A stretch of 5,512 bases of DNA from an uncultured Eubacteriales bacterium. GTDB lineage: Bacteria; Bacillota; Clostridia; Oscillospirales; Oscillospiraceae. This document shows, piece after piece, positions 1 to 5,446 of the stretch; the stretch's first letter is position 1; each line of letters opens with the position of its first letter. The stretch is from NCBI GenBank assembly GCA_900549885.1, contig URQA01000158.1, positions 1 through 5,512 of the forward strand. Reading direction: 5' to 3'. Under the pieces are notes generated by a model, which saw only the letters and a program-made list of their open reading frames with translations, did not search any database and had not been told where the DNA came from. The position numbers were made by a program, and so were the translations under genes.

Positions 1-337
1 CCCAGGGGGGCTCGTGGCCCAGCAGAGCGGTGCCCGCCTGGTAGAAGGCCAGCTTCAGGGCGTGCTGCACCACGTGGTAGACCTCGTGGGGGTCCTCATT
101 GAGGTCAGCGGCGGGGAAGGTGCGCTTCCCCTGGGCGGTTTTGCCCTCCCAGGCCACCTGGGCGGTGAGCACGGCGGTGTCTCCCTGGGTTTCCAGAGCG
201 AAGAGGGCGGCGGAGGGCTCTCCCTCCAGTGTACGGGGGAGGTCCTCCGGGTATTCCGGCCGCTCCCCGGGGAAGAGGGTGAGCATCATCTGCTCCACCG
301 CATAGCGGTAGTCGTGCCCAATGAGATACAGGCGCAT
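1..337 (-). CDS. hemZ: HemZ-like coproporphyrinogen III dehydrogenase-type radical SAM protein, N-terminal part (runs off the left edge)
   Basis: Only the first 112 codons are present, and the frame is open to the window edge, so this is a truncated view and not a broken gene. The protein begins MRLYLIGHDYRYAVEQMM. It ends with a segment reading LAFYQAGTALLGHEPPW, which resembles the stretch just before the conserved WG-LTG-RP segment in HemZ proteins. The radical SAM CxxxCxxC domain would lie beyond the edge and cannot be checked. The family is related to HemN and is thought to act on coproporphyrinogen III without oxygen, in the cytoplasm. The ATG (337-335) overlaps the stop of the upstream hydrolase gene (339-337) in a TGATG arrangement, with GGAG at 346-343 as the likely ribosome binding site. 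The two genes are therefore probably co-transcribed and translationally coupled. The assignment is by remembered family similarity; the fallback is a radical SAM protein of unknown substrate. Confidence 0.78.
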   Translation of the reverse strand, partial: MRLYLIGHDYRYAVEQMMLTLFPGERPEYPEDLPRTLEGEPSAALFALETQGDTAVLTAQVAWEGKTAQGKRTFPAADLNEDPHEVYHVVQHALKLAFYQAGTALLGHEPPW

Positions 338-966
338 CAGCTCTCCATTGCCTCCCGCATGTAATAGTTGGTCTGGCGTTCCTGCTCCAGTGTGGTGGGC
401 CCCTCATGGCCGGGGTACACCTTGTAGTCGCCGGGTAGAGCGGCCAGCTTTTTCAGGGAGGCCATCAGCTGGCTGTAGCTGCCTCCCGGAAGGTCGGTGC
501 GGCCCATGGAGCCGCGAAACAGGGTATCCCCGGTGAACAAAACGCCTTCCACATTCAGGGTGACGCTACCGGGGGTGTGCCCAGGAGTGTGAAGTACTTC
601 CACTTCCAGGGGGCCAACCTTTACCTTGTCCCCCTGGGCATAGGCCGTCAGATTGCCAAAGGCGGTGACGGTGGGGGTGGTCATACCGAACATGGACTCG
701 CTGACTGCCTCAGGGATGTCAGCAGGGTGGCAGTACACCGGAAGGGAGGGCCACGTCTCCCGAAGGCCGGGAATGCCCAGAATGTGGTCAAAGTGGCTGT
801 GGGTGAGCAGGATGGCCACAGGAGTGAGGCCCAGTCCCTGGATGAGCCGAGCCACCTGCTGGCCGTCGTCGCCAGGGTCCACCACGGCGCAGTCCTTAGA
901 GCTATCATTCCAGAAAATATAACAGTTCGTACCGATCATGCCCAACTGGATGGACTTGACTTGCAT
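337..966 (-). CDS. Metallo-beta-lactamase-fold hydrolase, glyoxalase II-like (YcbL/YqgX type)
   Basis: A 209-residue cytoplasmic protein with no signal peptide or membrane segment, the usual length for the short glyoxalase II-like group. The metal-binding set is complete: THSHFDH gives H56, H58, D60 and H61; HTPGHTPGS gives H130; FTGD gives D147; YPGHEG gives H187. This pattern implies a dinuclear metal site, typically zinc or iron. Relatives hydrolyse thioesters such as S-lactoylglutathione or act on unknown substrates. The longer C-terminal domain of classical glyoxalase II is absent, so the physiological substrate cannot be named. The frame stays open upstream to 1116, but I chose ATG 966-964. 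It has GAGGTGAT at 978-971 as ribosome binding site, homology begins at MQVKSIQLGMIGTNCYIF, and the promoter lies just upstream at 998-1026. It is the first gene of a two-gene unit with hemZ, overlapping it by one base. Confidence 0.93.
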   Translation of the reverse strand: MQVKSIQLGMIGTNCYIFWNDSSKDCAVVDPGDDGQQVARLIQGLGLTPVAILLTHSHFDHILGIPGLRETWPSLPVYCHPADIPEAVSESMFGMTTPTVTAFGNLTAYAQGDKVKVGPLEVEVLHTPGHTPGSVTLNVEGVLFTGDTLFRGSMGRTDLPGGSYSQLMASLKKLAALPGDYKVYPGHEGPTTLEQERQTNYYMREAMES

Positions 967-997
967 CACGATCACCTCGAGAAAAATTAGTGCCACT

Positions 998-1026
998 ATC
1001 ATACCCTGTTTTGGGGAAAAAGTAAA
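998..1026 (-). promoter_or_regulatory. Sigma-A-type promoter for the hydrolase-hemZ unit
   Basis: Read on the minus strand, the -35 box is TTTACT (1026-1021, 4 of 6 to TTGACA). It is followed by exactly 17 bases and the -10 box TATGAT (1003-998, 5 of 6 to TATAAT). Transcription would start near 991, giving a leader of about 25 bases that contains the ribosome binding site GAGGTGAT at 978-971. The position supports ATG 966 as the true start, because the longer reading frame would begin upstream of its own promoter. This is read by eye and has no experimental support. Confidence 0.7.
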
Positions 1027-1320
1027 GGGCACCCATCTGGAACTCCGCCTTCTGGTGTTGGAGTTGGTAGGTGTAACGGACATCCGGCCATTCAAAAATA
1101 CCCATGGAGTTTCCAAGTCTTTCTCTTTGGCAGCAGGGTCAATCGAGAATGGTAAAGTTTCGTTTCCTACTGAGAGTATGCGCGATTCAAGCGGATTGTC
1201 GGCAAGAGGAAAACATAGATGCGCACTTCGGAAACAAATACCGGATTCAGAGAGCGCGGGAACCCAGGCGGCAGGAGGCGGGATATTAAATTTTTTTAAA
1301 ACCGTGTATTTTGCGTAAAA
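1027..1320. other. Non-coding divergent spacer, nothing convincing seen
   Basis: About 300 bases between the two outward-facing promoters. It is visibly poorer in GC than the genes on both sides and ends in an A/T run near 1283-1300. Short open frames exist on both strands, but none has a good ribosome binding site or a recognisable family signature. The only secondary structure I noted is a weak 6-bp inverted repeat, AACTCC (1041-1046) with GGAGTT (1060-1065). I see no terminator, tRNA or recognised riboswitch here. Confidence 0.6.
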
Positions 1321-1324
1321 TTTG

Positions 1325-1333
1325 TGTTATAGT
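1325..1333 (+). promoter_or_regulatory. Candidate extended -10 promoter for the LtaS-like gene
   Basis: TGTTATAGT fits an extended -10 element: TG, one base, then TATAGT at 1328-1333 (5 of 6 to consensus). No good -35 hexamer lies 16-18 bases upstream (TGTATT at 1305-1310 is poor), which extended -10 promoters tolerate. The upstream stretch 1281-1325 is A/T-rich. A start near 1340 would leave a leader of about 59 bases before ATG 1399. This is inferred by eye, and another promoter in the spacer is possible. Confidence 0.4.
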
Positions 1334-1379
1334 TGGGGACAGACTTTTTTGCCCGCCTTTTCGGCATAGATCCATCCAT

Positions 1380-1387
1380 AAGGAGGT
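1380..1387 (+). promoter_or_regulatory. Strong ribosome binding site that fixes the LtaS-like start
   Basis: AAGGAGGT is a near-perfect Shine-Dalgarno sequence, 11 bases before ATG 1399. That spacing is slightly long but workable. It argues against an in-frame TTG at 1333, which has no ribosome binding site and lies within the candidate -10 element. Confidence 0.8.
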
Positions 1388-1398
1388 CCCTGTTCCCC

Positions 1399-3354
1399 AT
1401 GCTTGGCAAATTGTTTTCCGTTCGGGACGGACTGAAGCTACCCGCCCTATGGCGCTGGCTGCTGACCCTGGCCGGCTGTCTGCTCACCGGCCTTGGCCTG
1501 GCCTTGGCGTGCCGGCTCATTGACAGCCAGAGCCTGCGTCAAATGCTGGCCGCTCTGACCCAGGGCAGCCTGTGGTTTACCGCCCTGTTTCTGGCCCTGG
1601 CCTGCGCTGTGTTCGCGCTGCTGACCCACAGCCTGTTTATCGGGAGTGCAGTGACAGCCTTGTTGTCTGTTCTGCTTACCTTTGTCAATTATTTTAAGGT
1701 GCTCATTACCTCGGTCCCCCTATCCCTGGGGGATTTTACGCTCATTGGACAGGTGGGGAACATCGCCACCCTCAACGCCAGCGCCATCACCTTTGGCCGC
1801 AACAGTATTCTGGCGGTGGTGGGGGTGGTACTGTGGCTGGCCGTGGTGTGCTTTTTCTCCAAGCCGCTGCGCCTGCGCTGGCGCTGGTCCCTGGCAGGGG
1901 CCGCGGGAGCCGCGCTGGCCTTTGCCCTGGTGTTTTGGGTAGGGGCGGACCGGCTGGTGTACACGCCCCTGAGCGTCGGGATCGACCGGGCCTTGTCCCA
2001 GACCGCGGTGAACGAGGCCTGCGGCGGACCCATCCTAGGCCTGTGGCGCAGCCTGTTTCAGCAAAGCAATCGGAACTTGGGGGAGAACTACTCCCAACAG
2101 TACATGGAGGACATCGTCACCCAGGCAGAGGAATATTCCGCTGCCCAGCCCACCTCATCCGGCGCCAAACAGCCGAATATCATCCTAATCTTGTCTGAGT
2201 CATTTTTTGATATCACCGGCCTGCCCGGTGTGACCTTTGACCAGGACCCGGTGGCTGATTTCCACGAACTCCAGGCCGAGGGGGTGTCCGGCACCTTCTA
2301 CACCCGCAGCCTGGGTTATGGCACCTGCAACATCGAGCTGGAGATCCTCACCGGCATGAACACCGGCCTGCTGTCCGGGGAGGACCTTTACAGCTGGGAA
2401 CCCAGCGTATTCTCCCGTCTGCCCTCGGTGGTGTCCCTGCTTGGAGAAGCGGGGTATTACACTGGTATGCTCCATATGTTCAACGACTCCATCTATCACC
2501 GCACCGGCTTTTTCACCCAGTTGGGCTTTGACGACCTGTTCTTCAGCGAGGACTTGGCCCAGTTCTATGCCCCCGCGGCCCAGGCGGATGACTATTGGAC
2601 CTATATGAACAGCCGCATTGAGGGCAGCTATTACTCCGACGACCTGATGAGTGACGCCCTCATCGCCCTGTATGAGCAGAAGTCTGCTCAGACTGACGGT
2701 CCGGTGTTTCTGTACGGCATCTCCATGGAGAACCACAGCACCTACACCGACAAATATGCCCAGGACGAGTTGACCGTGGACCCCCACTCCAGCCTTACCG
2801 GGGAGGCGGCCAATAATCTGCTCCATCTGTCCCAGGGGATCTCCAACGCCAGCGCCGCGCTGGGCAAGCTGGTGGACTATTTCCGCAATATAGACGAGCC
2901 GACGGTTGTGGTTTTTTACGGCGACCACCGCCCCGGTTTGGGCCTGACCAATGGAGGCACGGTCTACTCCGAGCTGGGCATGGTGCCCGCAGCCCGGAGC
3001 GAATGGAGCGTGGAGCAGCTGGCCGGGCTGTACTCCACCGACTATCTCATCTGGGCCAACGACCCGGAGTTACTGCCCAGCGAACCGGGTTCCACTGTAG
3101 ATACCAGCTGCAACTACCTGGGGACTGACCTGCTGGATCTGGCGGGAGTGGAGAAGCCGCTGTACTGGCGGCTGATTTCCCAGCTGTCTGAGACCCGCCT
3201 GTGCGACACTGCGGAATACCACCTGGACCGGGACGGGACTTTGTCCGCCCAGCGGCCGGTGGAGGGACAGGACGGCCTGGGCCTGAGCCTGCTCACCAGC
3301 CTACTCAACGACACGATTTACGGCAAGGGATATGTGACGGAGAAAATCGGGTGA
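1399..3354 (+). CDS. LtaS-family membrane sulfatase-like transferase (lipoteichoic acid synthase-like)
   Basis: A 651-residue protein, close to the roughly 650 residues of Staphylococcus LtaS. The N-terminal part has about five hydrophobic segments (near residues 19-40, 57-77, 79-103, 135-153 and 163-183). A linker follows, then an extracellular sulfatase/alkaline-phosphatase-fold domain from about residue 259. Catalytic residues can be placed by analogy to LtaS: E267 in ILSESFF and D509-H510 in FYGDHRPG as metal ligands, T309 in GYGTCNIELEILTG as the nucleophile, and H446 in MENHSTY as the probable substrate-site histidine. LtaS enzymes move glycerol phosphate from phosphatidylglycerol onto a growing polymer outside the membrane. 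Relatives act as primases or decorate other glycans, so the exact acceptor is unknown. No glycolipid synthase or other teichoic acid gene is adjacent. The start is chosen by the AAGGAGGT at 1380-1387. The gene appears to have its own promoter, and a new promoter follows its stop, so it may be monocistronic. Confidence 0.88.
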   Translation: MLGKLFSVRDGLKLPALWRWLLTLAGCLLTGLGLALACRLIDSQSLRQMLAALTQGSLWFTALFLALACAVFALLTHSLFIGSAVTALLSVLLTFVNYFKVLITSVPLSLGDFTLIGQVGNIATLNASAITFGRNSILAVVGVVLWLAVVCFFSKPLRLRWRWSLAGAAGAALAFALVFWVGADRLVYTPLSVGIDRALSQTAVNEACGGPILGLWRSLFQQSNRNLGENYSQQYMEDIVTQAEEYSAAQPTSSGAKQPNIILILSESFFDITGLPGVTFDQDPVADFHELQAEGVSGTFYTRSLGYGTCNIELEILTGMNTGLLSGEDLYSWEPSVFSRLPSVVSLLGEAGYYTGMLHMFNDSIYHRTGFFTQLGFDDLFFSEDLAQFYAPAAQADDYWTYMNSRIEGSYYSDDLMSDALIALYEQKSAQTDGPVFLYGISMENHSTYTDKYAQDELTVDPHSSLTGEAANNLLHLSQGISNASAALGKLVDYFRNIDEPTVVVFYGDHRPGLGLTNGGTVYSELGMVPAARSEWSVEQLAGLYSTDYLIWANDPELLPSEPGSTVDTSCNYLGTDLLDLAGVEKPLYWRLISQLSETRLCDTAEYHLDRDGTLSAQRPVEGQDGLGLSLLTSLLNDTIYGKGYVTEKIG

Positions 3355-3362
3355 ATTGCCCA

Positions 3363-3391
3363 TTGCAAAGCGTGCCGACATTGGGTACAAT
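3363..3391 (+). promoter_or_regulatory. Sigma-A-type promoter for the transketolase pair
   Basis: TTGCAA at 3363-3368 (4 of 6 to TTGACA), then a 17-base spacer, then TACAAT at 3386-3391 (5 of 6 to TATAAT). It begins nine bases after the stop of the LtaS-like gene. Transcription would start near 3398, giving a leader of about 39 bases. No terminator hairpin was seen between the LtaS-like stop and this promoter, so read-through from upstream is also possible. A short inverted repeat, CATTG-GGTA-CAATG (3379-3392), overlaps the -10 box. Confidence 0.65.
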
Positions 3392-3436
3392 GAAACAAGA
3401 TTCGACTGGATTTGACAAGGAAAGGAATGTTGATGA

Positions 3437-4273
3437 ATGGACACCAAACAGCTGGCCCTCACCGCCGCCAAGGCGCGGCTGCTGGGCCTGGACATGGTGT
3501 ACGGTGCCGCATCAGGGCATTTGGGCGGTTCTTTCTCCGCCATGGACCTGCTTACGGTTCTGTATCAGAATGTGATGCAAGTGGACCCTGCTGATCCCTC
3601 TGATCCGGACCGGGACCGGTTTGTGCTCAGCAAGGGCCACTGCACCCCGGCGCTGTATCCAACCCTGGCCCTGCGGGGGTACTTTCCCACGGAGGAGCTC
3701 AAACTTTTCCGCTCTGTCAACGGCCACATGTCAGGCCATGCGGAAATGCACCATGTCAAAGGGGTGGATATGTCCACCGGCAGTCTGGGACAGGGGATTT
3801 CCGCCGCCGTAGGCATGGCCCTGGCAGGTAAGCTGGACAGGAAGAACTATCGGGTCTATACCTTGCTGGGAGACGGCGAGATCGAAGAGGGCCAAGTGTG
3901 GGAGGCAGCCATGTCTGCGGCCAAATTCCATCTGGACAACCTGTGCGCCATTGTGGATGTCAACGGCCTTCAGATCGACGGAGCTACCGCCGACGTGATG
4001 CCCTCCGAGCCCCTGGACAAAAAGTGGGAGGCCTTTGGCTGGCATGTCATCTCTTGCGACGGCCACGATTATCAGGCCATTGAGGCGGCGTTTGAACAGG
4101 CGAGGGCTGTGAAGGAACAGCCCACCGTGCTGCTGGCCCGCACGGTGAAGGGTAGAGGCGTGTCCTTTATGGAGAACAACGCCGGCTGGCACGGCAAGGC
4201 CCCAAACGCCGAACAGTATGAGCAGGCCAAGGCGGAGCTGTCGGCCCAAATTGCCGAACTGGAGGTGCAGTAA
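3437..4273 (+). CDS. tkt: Transketolase, N-terminal (thiamine diphosphate-binding) subunit
   Basis: A 278-residue protein covering only the first domain of a normal, roughly 660-residue transketolase. It carries the thiamine diphosphate/metal motif GDGEIEEGQ (GDG at 145-147) ending at N176 in DVNG. Conserved active-site features are SGHLGG (H28), SKGHC (H68), GSLGQG (115-120) and WHG (H252). Transketolase moves two-carbon ketol units between sugar phosphates in the non-oxidative pentose phosphate pathway, linking ribose 5-phosphate, xylulose 5-phosphate and erythrose 4-phosphate to glycolysis. This half cannot work alone: the residue that activates the cofactor sits in the adjacent C-terminal gene. 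The start ATG 3437 has AAGGA at 3422-3426 ten bases upstream. Nearby ATGs at 3427 and 3433 are in other frames. The next gene starts one base after this stop. Split transketolases are common in Clostridia and archaea, so this is not a frameshift. Confidence 0.95.
   Translation: MDTKQLALTAAKARLLGLDMVYGAASGHLGGSFSAMDLLTVLYQNVMQVDPADPSDPDRDRFVLSKGHCTPALYPTLALRGYFPTEELKLFRSVNGHMSGHAEMHHVKGVDMSTGSLGQGISAAVGMALAGKLDRKNYRVYTLLGDGEIEEGQVWEAAMSAAKFHLDNLCAIVDVNGLQIDGATADVMPSEPLDKKWEAFGWHVISCDGHDYQAIEAAFEQARAVKEQPTVLLARTVKGRGVSFMENNAGWHGKAPNAEQYEQAKAELSAQIAELEVQ
4261..4267 (+). promoter_or_regulatory. Ribosome binding site of the C-terminal transketolase gene, inside the N-terminal gene
   Basis: GGAGGTG lies in the last codons of the N-terminal subunit gene, seven bases before ATG 4275. 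It selects this start over the in-frame upstream ATG at 4218. It also shows that the second subunit is initiated separately and is not made by frameshifting. Confidence 0.8.
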
Positions 4274-4274
4274 C

Positions 4275-5219
4275 ATGGAGAATATCGCCACCCGTGCCGC
4301 TTATGGCGAGGCACTGGCCGCCATGGCTAAGGACTACCCCGAGTTGGTGGTGCTGGATGCCGACCTGTCAGGTTCCACCATGAGTAAGAAGTTCGCCGAT
4401 GTCTGCCCGGAACGGTTTTTCAACATCGGTATCGCCGAGGCCAACATGGCGGGGATTGCCGCTGGCCTGGCCACCTGCGGCAAGAAGCCTTTCATTCACT
4501 CCTTTGCCATGTTTGCCGCTGGCCGTGCCTGGGAGCAGGTGCGCAACTCCATCGCCTATCCCCGGCTGAACGTGAAGGTCATTGGCTCCCACGGCGGCCT
4601 GTCCGTGGGGGAGGACGGGGCTACCCACCAGTGCATTGAGGACTACGCCATCATGCGCGCCATCCCCGGCATGATGGTGGTGTCCCCCTGCGACGGCCCT
4701 GAGATGCGTCTGGCGGTGAAGGCGTTGCTGGAGTACAAGGGTCCGGCTTATATGCGTCTGGGCCGCTTAGCGGTGGATTCTGTGACCGACGAAATCCCTG
4801 GCTACCGGTTTGAGCTGGGCCGCGGCTGCCAGCTCCGGGAGGGTACGGATGTGACGGTCATCGCCACCGGCATGATGGTGCAGGAGGCGGTCAAGGCCGC
4901 CGACGGGCTGACAGCGGAGGGCGTGTCCGTCCGGGTCATCGACATGCACACCATCAAGCCGTTGGATGAGGAAATTGTCCTCAAGGCCGCCCGGGAAACC
5001 GGGGCGATCGTCACCAGCGAAGAGGCCAACGTGATCGGCGGCCTGGGCTCGGCAGTGTGCGAGTGCGTGGCCGCCGGCTGCCCGGTGCCGGTGGTGCGCC
5101 ACGGAGTAAAGGACGAGTTCGGCCGCTCCGGCGCAGCCAAGCAGGTGCTGGCCGCCTACGGTCTCACCGCCGACGGCATTGCCCAGGCCGTGCGTCAGGC
5201 CCTGTCCCTGAAAAAGTGA
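4275..5219 (+). CDS. tkt: Transketolase, C-terminal (pyrimidine-binding and C-terminal domain) subunit
   Basis: A 314-residue protein equal to the second half of a full transketolase. The pyrimidine-binding domain (about residues 1-170) holds FFNIGIAEANM with E55, the glutamate that activates the cofactor's aminopyrimidine. It also holds SHGGLSVGEDGATHQ with H106, D114 and H118, matching transketolase substrate-site residues. The C-terminal domain (about 185-314) reads DVTVIATGMMVQEAV and VIDMHTIKPLD, as in the transketolase and 1-deoxyxylulose 5-phosphate synthase superfamily. With the N-terminal subunit it should form the active cytoplasmic enzyme, probably a heterotetramer equivalent to the usual homodimer. 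Only one base separates it from the upstream stop, indicating co-transcription and balanced synthesis. The same split architecture also occurs in other ketose-transferring enzymes (for example apulose transketolases), so a dedicated sugar pathway is possible. No sugar-specific genes lie alongside, however. The start is fixed by GGAGGTG at 4261-4267. Confidence 0.94.
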   Translation: MENIATRAAYGEALAAMAKDYPELVVLDADLSGSTMSKKFADVCPERFFNIGIAEANMAGIAAGLATCGKKPFIHSFAMFAAGRAWEQVRNSIAYPRLNVKVIGSHGGLSVGEDGATHQCIEDYAIMRAIPGMMVVSPCDGPEMRLAVKALLEYKGPAYMRLGRLAVDSVTDEIPGYRFELGRGCQLREGTDVTVIATGMMVQEAVKAADGLTAEGVSVRVIDMHTIKPLDEEIVLKAARETGAIVTSEEANVIGGLGSAVCECVAAGCPVPVVRHGVKDEFGRSGAAKQVLAAYGLTADGIAQAVRQALSLKK

Positions 5220-5225
5220 GAGATA

Positions 5226-5258
5226 CCCCTCCGCCCCGACATAGCCGGGGTGGAGGGG
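5226..5258 (+). terminator. GC-rich hairpin after the transketolase genes, probable terminator
   Basis: The left arm CCCCTCCGCCCCG (5226-5238) pairs with CGGGGTGGAGGGG (5246-5258) over 13 bp with a single G·U pair, around a 7-base loop. It starts six bases after the transketolase stop, as expected for a transcript end. The downstream bases (GCGCTTCTCCC) are only weakly T-rich, so it is not a textbook intrinsic terminator. It could instead stabilise the 3' end or work with a factor. Confidence 0.65.
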
Positions 5259-5280
5259 GCGCTTCTCCCGGCAGCATGTG

Positions 5281-5309
5281 TGTGAAAAAAGCGGATTTTG
5301 TGAAAAAAG
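5281..5309 (+). repeat. Two 11-base direct repeats with A-tracts, UP-element-like
   Basis: TGTGAAAAAAG occurs at 5281-5291 and again, identically, at 5299-5309, an 18-base period. Relative to the predicted tRNA transcription start near 5348, the A6 tracts fall at about -45 to -40 and -63 to -58. This is close to where RNA polymerase alpha-subunit C-terminal domains bind UP elements. The repeat itself is seen directly; the role is inferred. Confidence 0.55.
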
Positions 5310-5312
5310 TTG

Positions 5313-5341
5313 TTGACAAACGCAGGCCAATCGGGTATACT
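5313..5341 (+). promoter_or_regulatory. Near-consensus promoter of the tRNA-Met gene
   Basis: A perfect TTGACA (5313-5318), an optimal 17-base spacer and TATACT (5336-5341, 5 of 6 to TATAAT). This is the best promoter in the window, as expected for a stable RNA gene. Transcription would start near 5348, leaving about 22 bases of 5' leader for RNase P to remove before the tRNA at 5370. Confidence 0.88.
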
Positions 5342-5369
5342 AACTCTTGCCCTGTCGGGGCTACCCTGT

Positions 5370-5446
5370 GGCGGCATAGCTCAGTTGGCTAGAGCATACG
5401 GTTCATACCCGTAGTGTCATGTGTTCGAATCACATTGCCGCTACCA
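5370..5446 (+). tRNA. tRNA-Met (anticodon CAT), elongator type, CCA encoded
   Basis: A 77-base cloverleaf folds completely. The acceptor GGCGGCA pairs with TGCCGCT (5436-5442) with a G1·U72 wobble, then A73 and CCA at 5444-5446. The D arm is GCTC/GAGC (5379-5395). The anticodon stem TACGG/CCGTA flanks loop TTCATAC with anticodon CAT at 5404-5406. The T arm ATGTG/CACAT holds loop TTCGAAT. It is not initiator tRNA: the three G-C pairs at the foot of the anticodon stem and the unpaired 1-72 position are absent. The G1·U72 pair and the TTCATACCCGT stretch resemble Bacillus elongator tRNA-Met as I recall it. A CAT anticodon can also be modified to lysidine for isoleucine (tRNA-Ile2), which is less likely here. 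Confidence 0.95.

Noticed and set aside
967..1116. N-terminal extension of the hydrolase frame up to 1116 (50 extra residues)
   Set aside because: It contains the promoter boxes (998-1026), has no family similarity, and the strong GAGGTGAT at 978-971 fits ATG 966.
938..1318. Plus-strand open frames of 126 and 61 codons in the divergent spacer
   Set aside because: No ribosome binding site and no recognisable family or domain. The first begins inside the hydrolase gene antisense to it.
1333..1398. TTG start at 1333 for the LtaS-like protein, adding 22 residues
   Set aside because: No ribosome binding site, and it lies in the candidate -10 element. ATG 1399 has AAGGAGGT upstream.
2200..2928. 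242-codon minus-strand frame antisense to the LtaS-like gene
   Set aside because: A shadow frame in GC-rich coding DNA. The plus-strand frame carries the full set of catalytic motifs.
4218..4274. Upstream ATG at 4218 for the C-terminal transketolase
   Set aside because: It would overlap the N-terminal gene by 56 bases with a basic, non-homologous extension. ATG 4275 has GGAGGTG at the right distance.
3437..5219. Frameshifted single transketolase (pseudogene or sequencing error)
   Set aside because: Each half has its own start, ribosome binding site and intact conserved residues, and the junction falls between domains, as in known split transketolases.
4767..5330. 187-codon minus-strand frame antisense to the C-terminal transketolase
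   Set aside because: A histidine- and glycine-rich shadow of the real gene with no motif. It also crosses the terminator hairpin and reaches the tRNA promoter boxes.
5370..5446. G1·U72 as a defect in the tRNA acceptor stem
   Set aside because: A wobble at this position is known from Firmicute elongator tRNA-Met as I recall it. All other stems pair fully.
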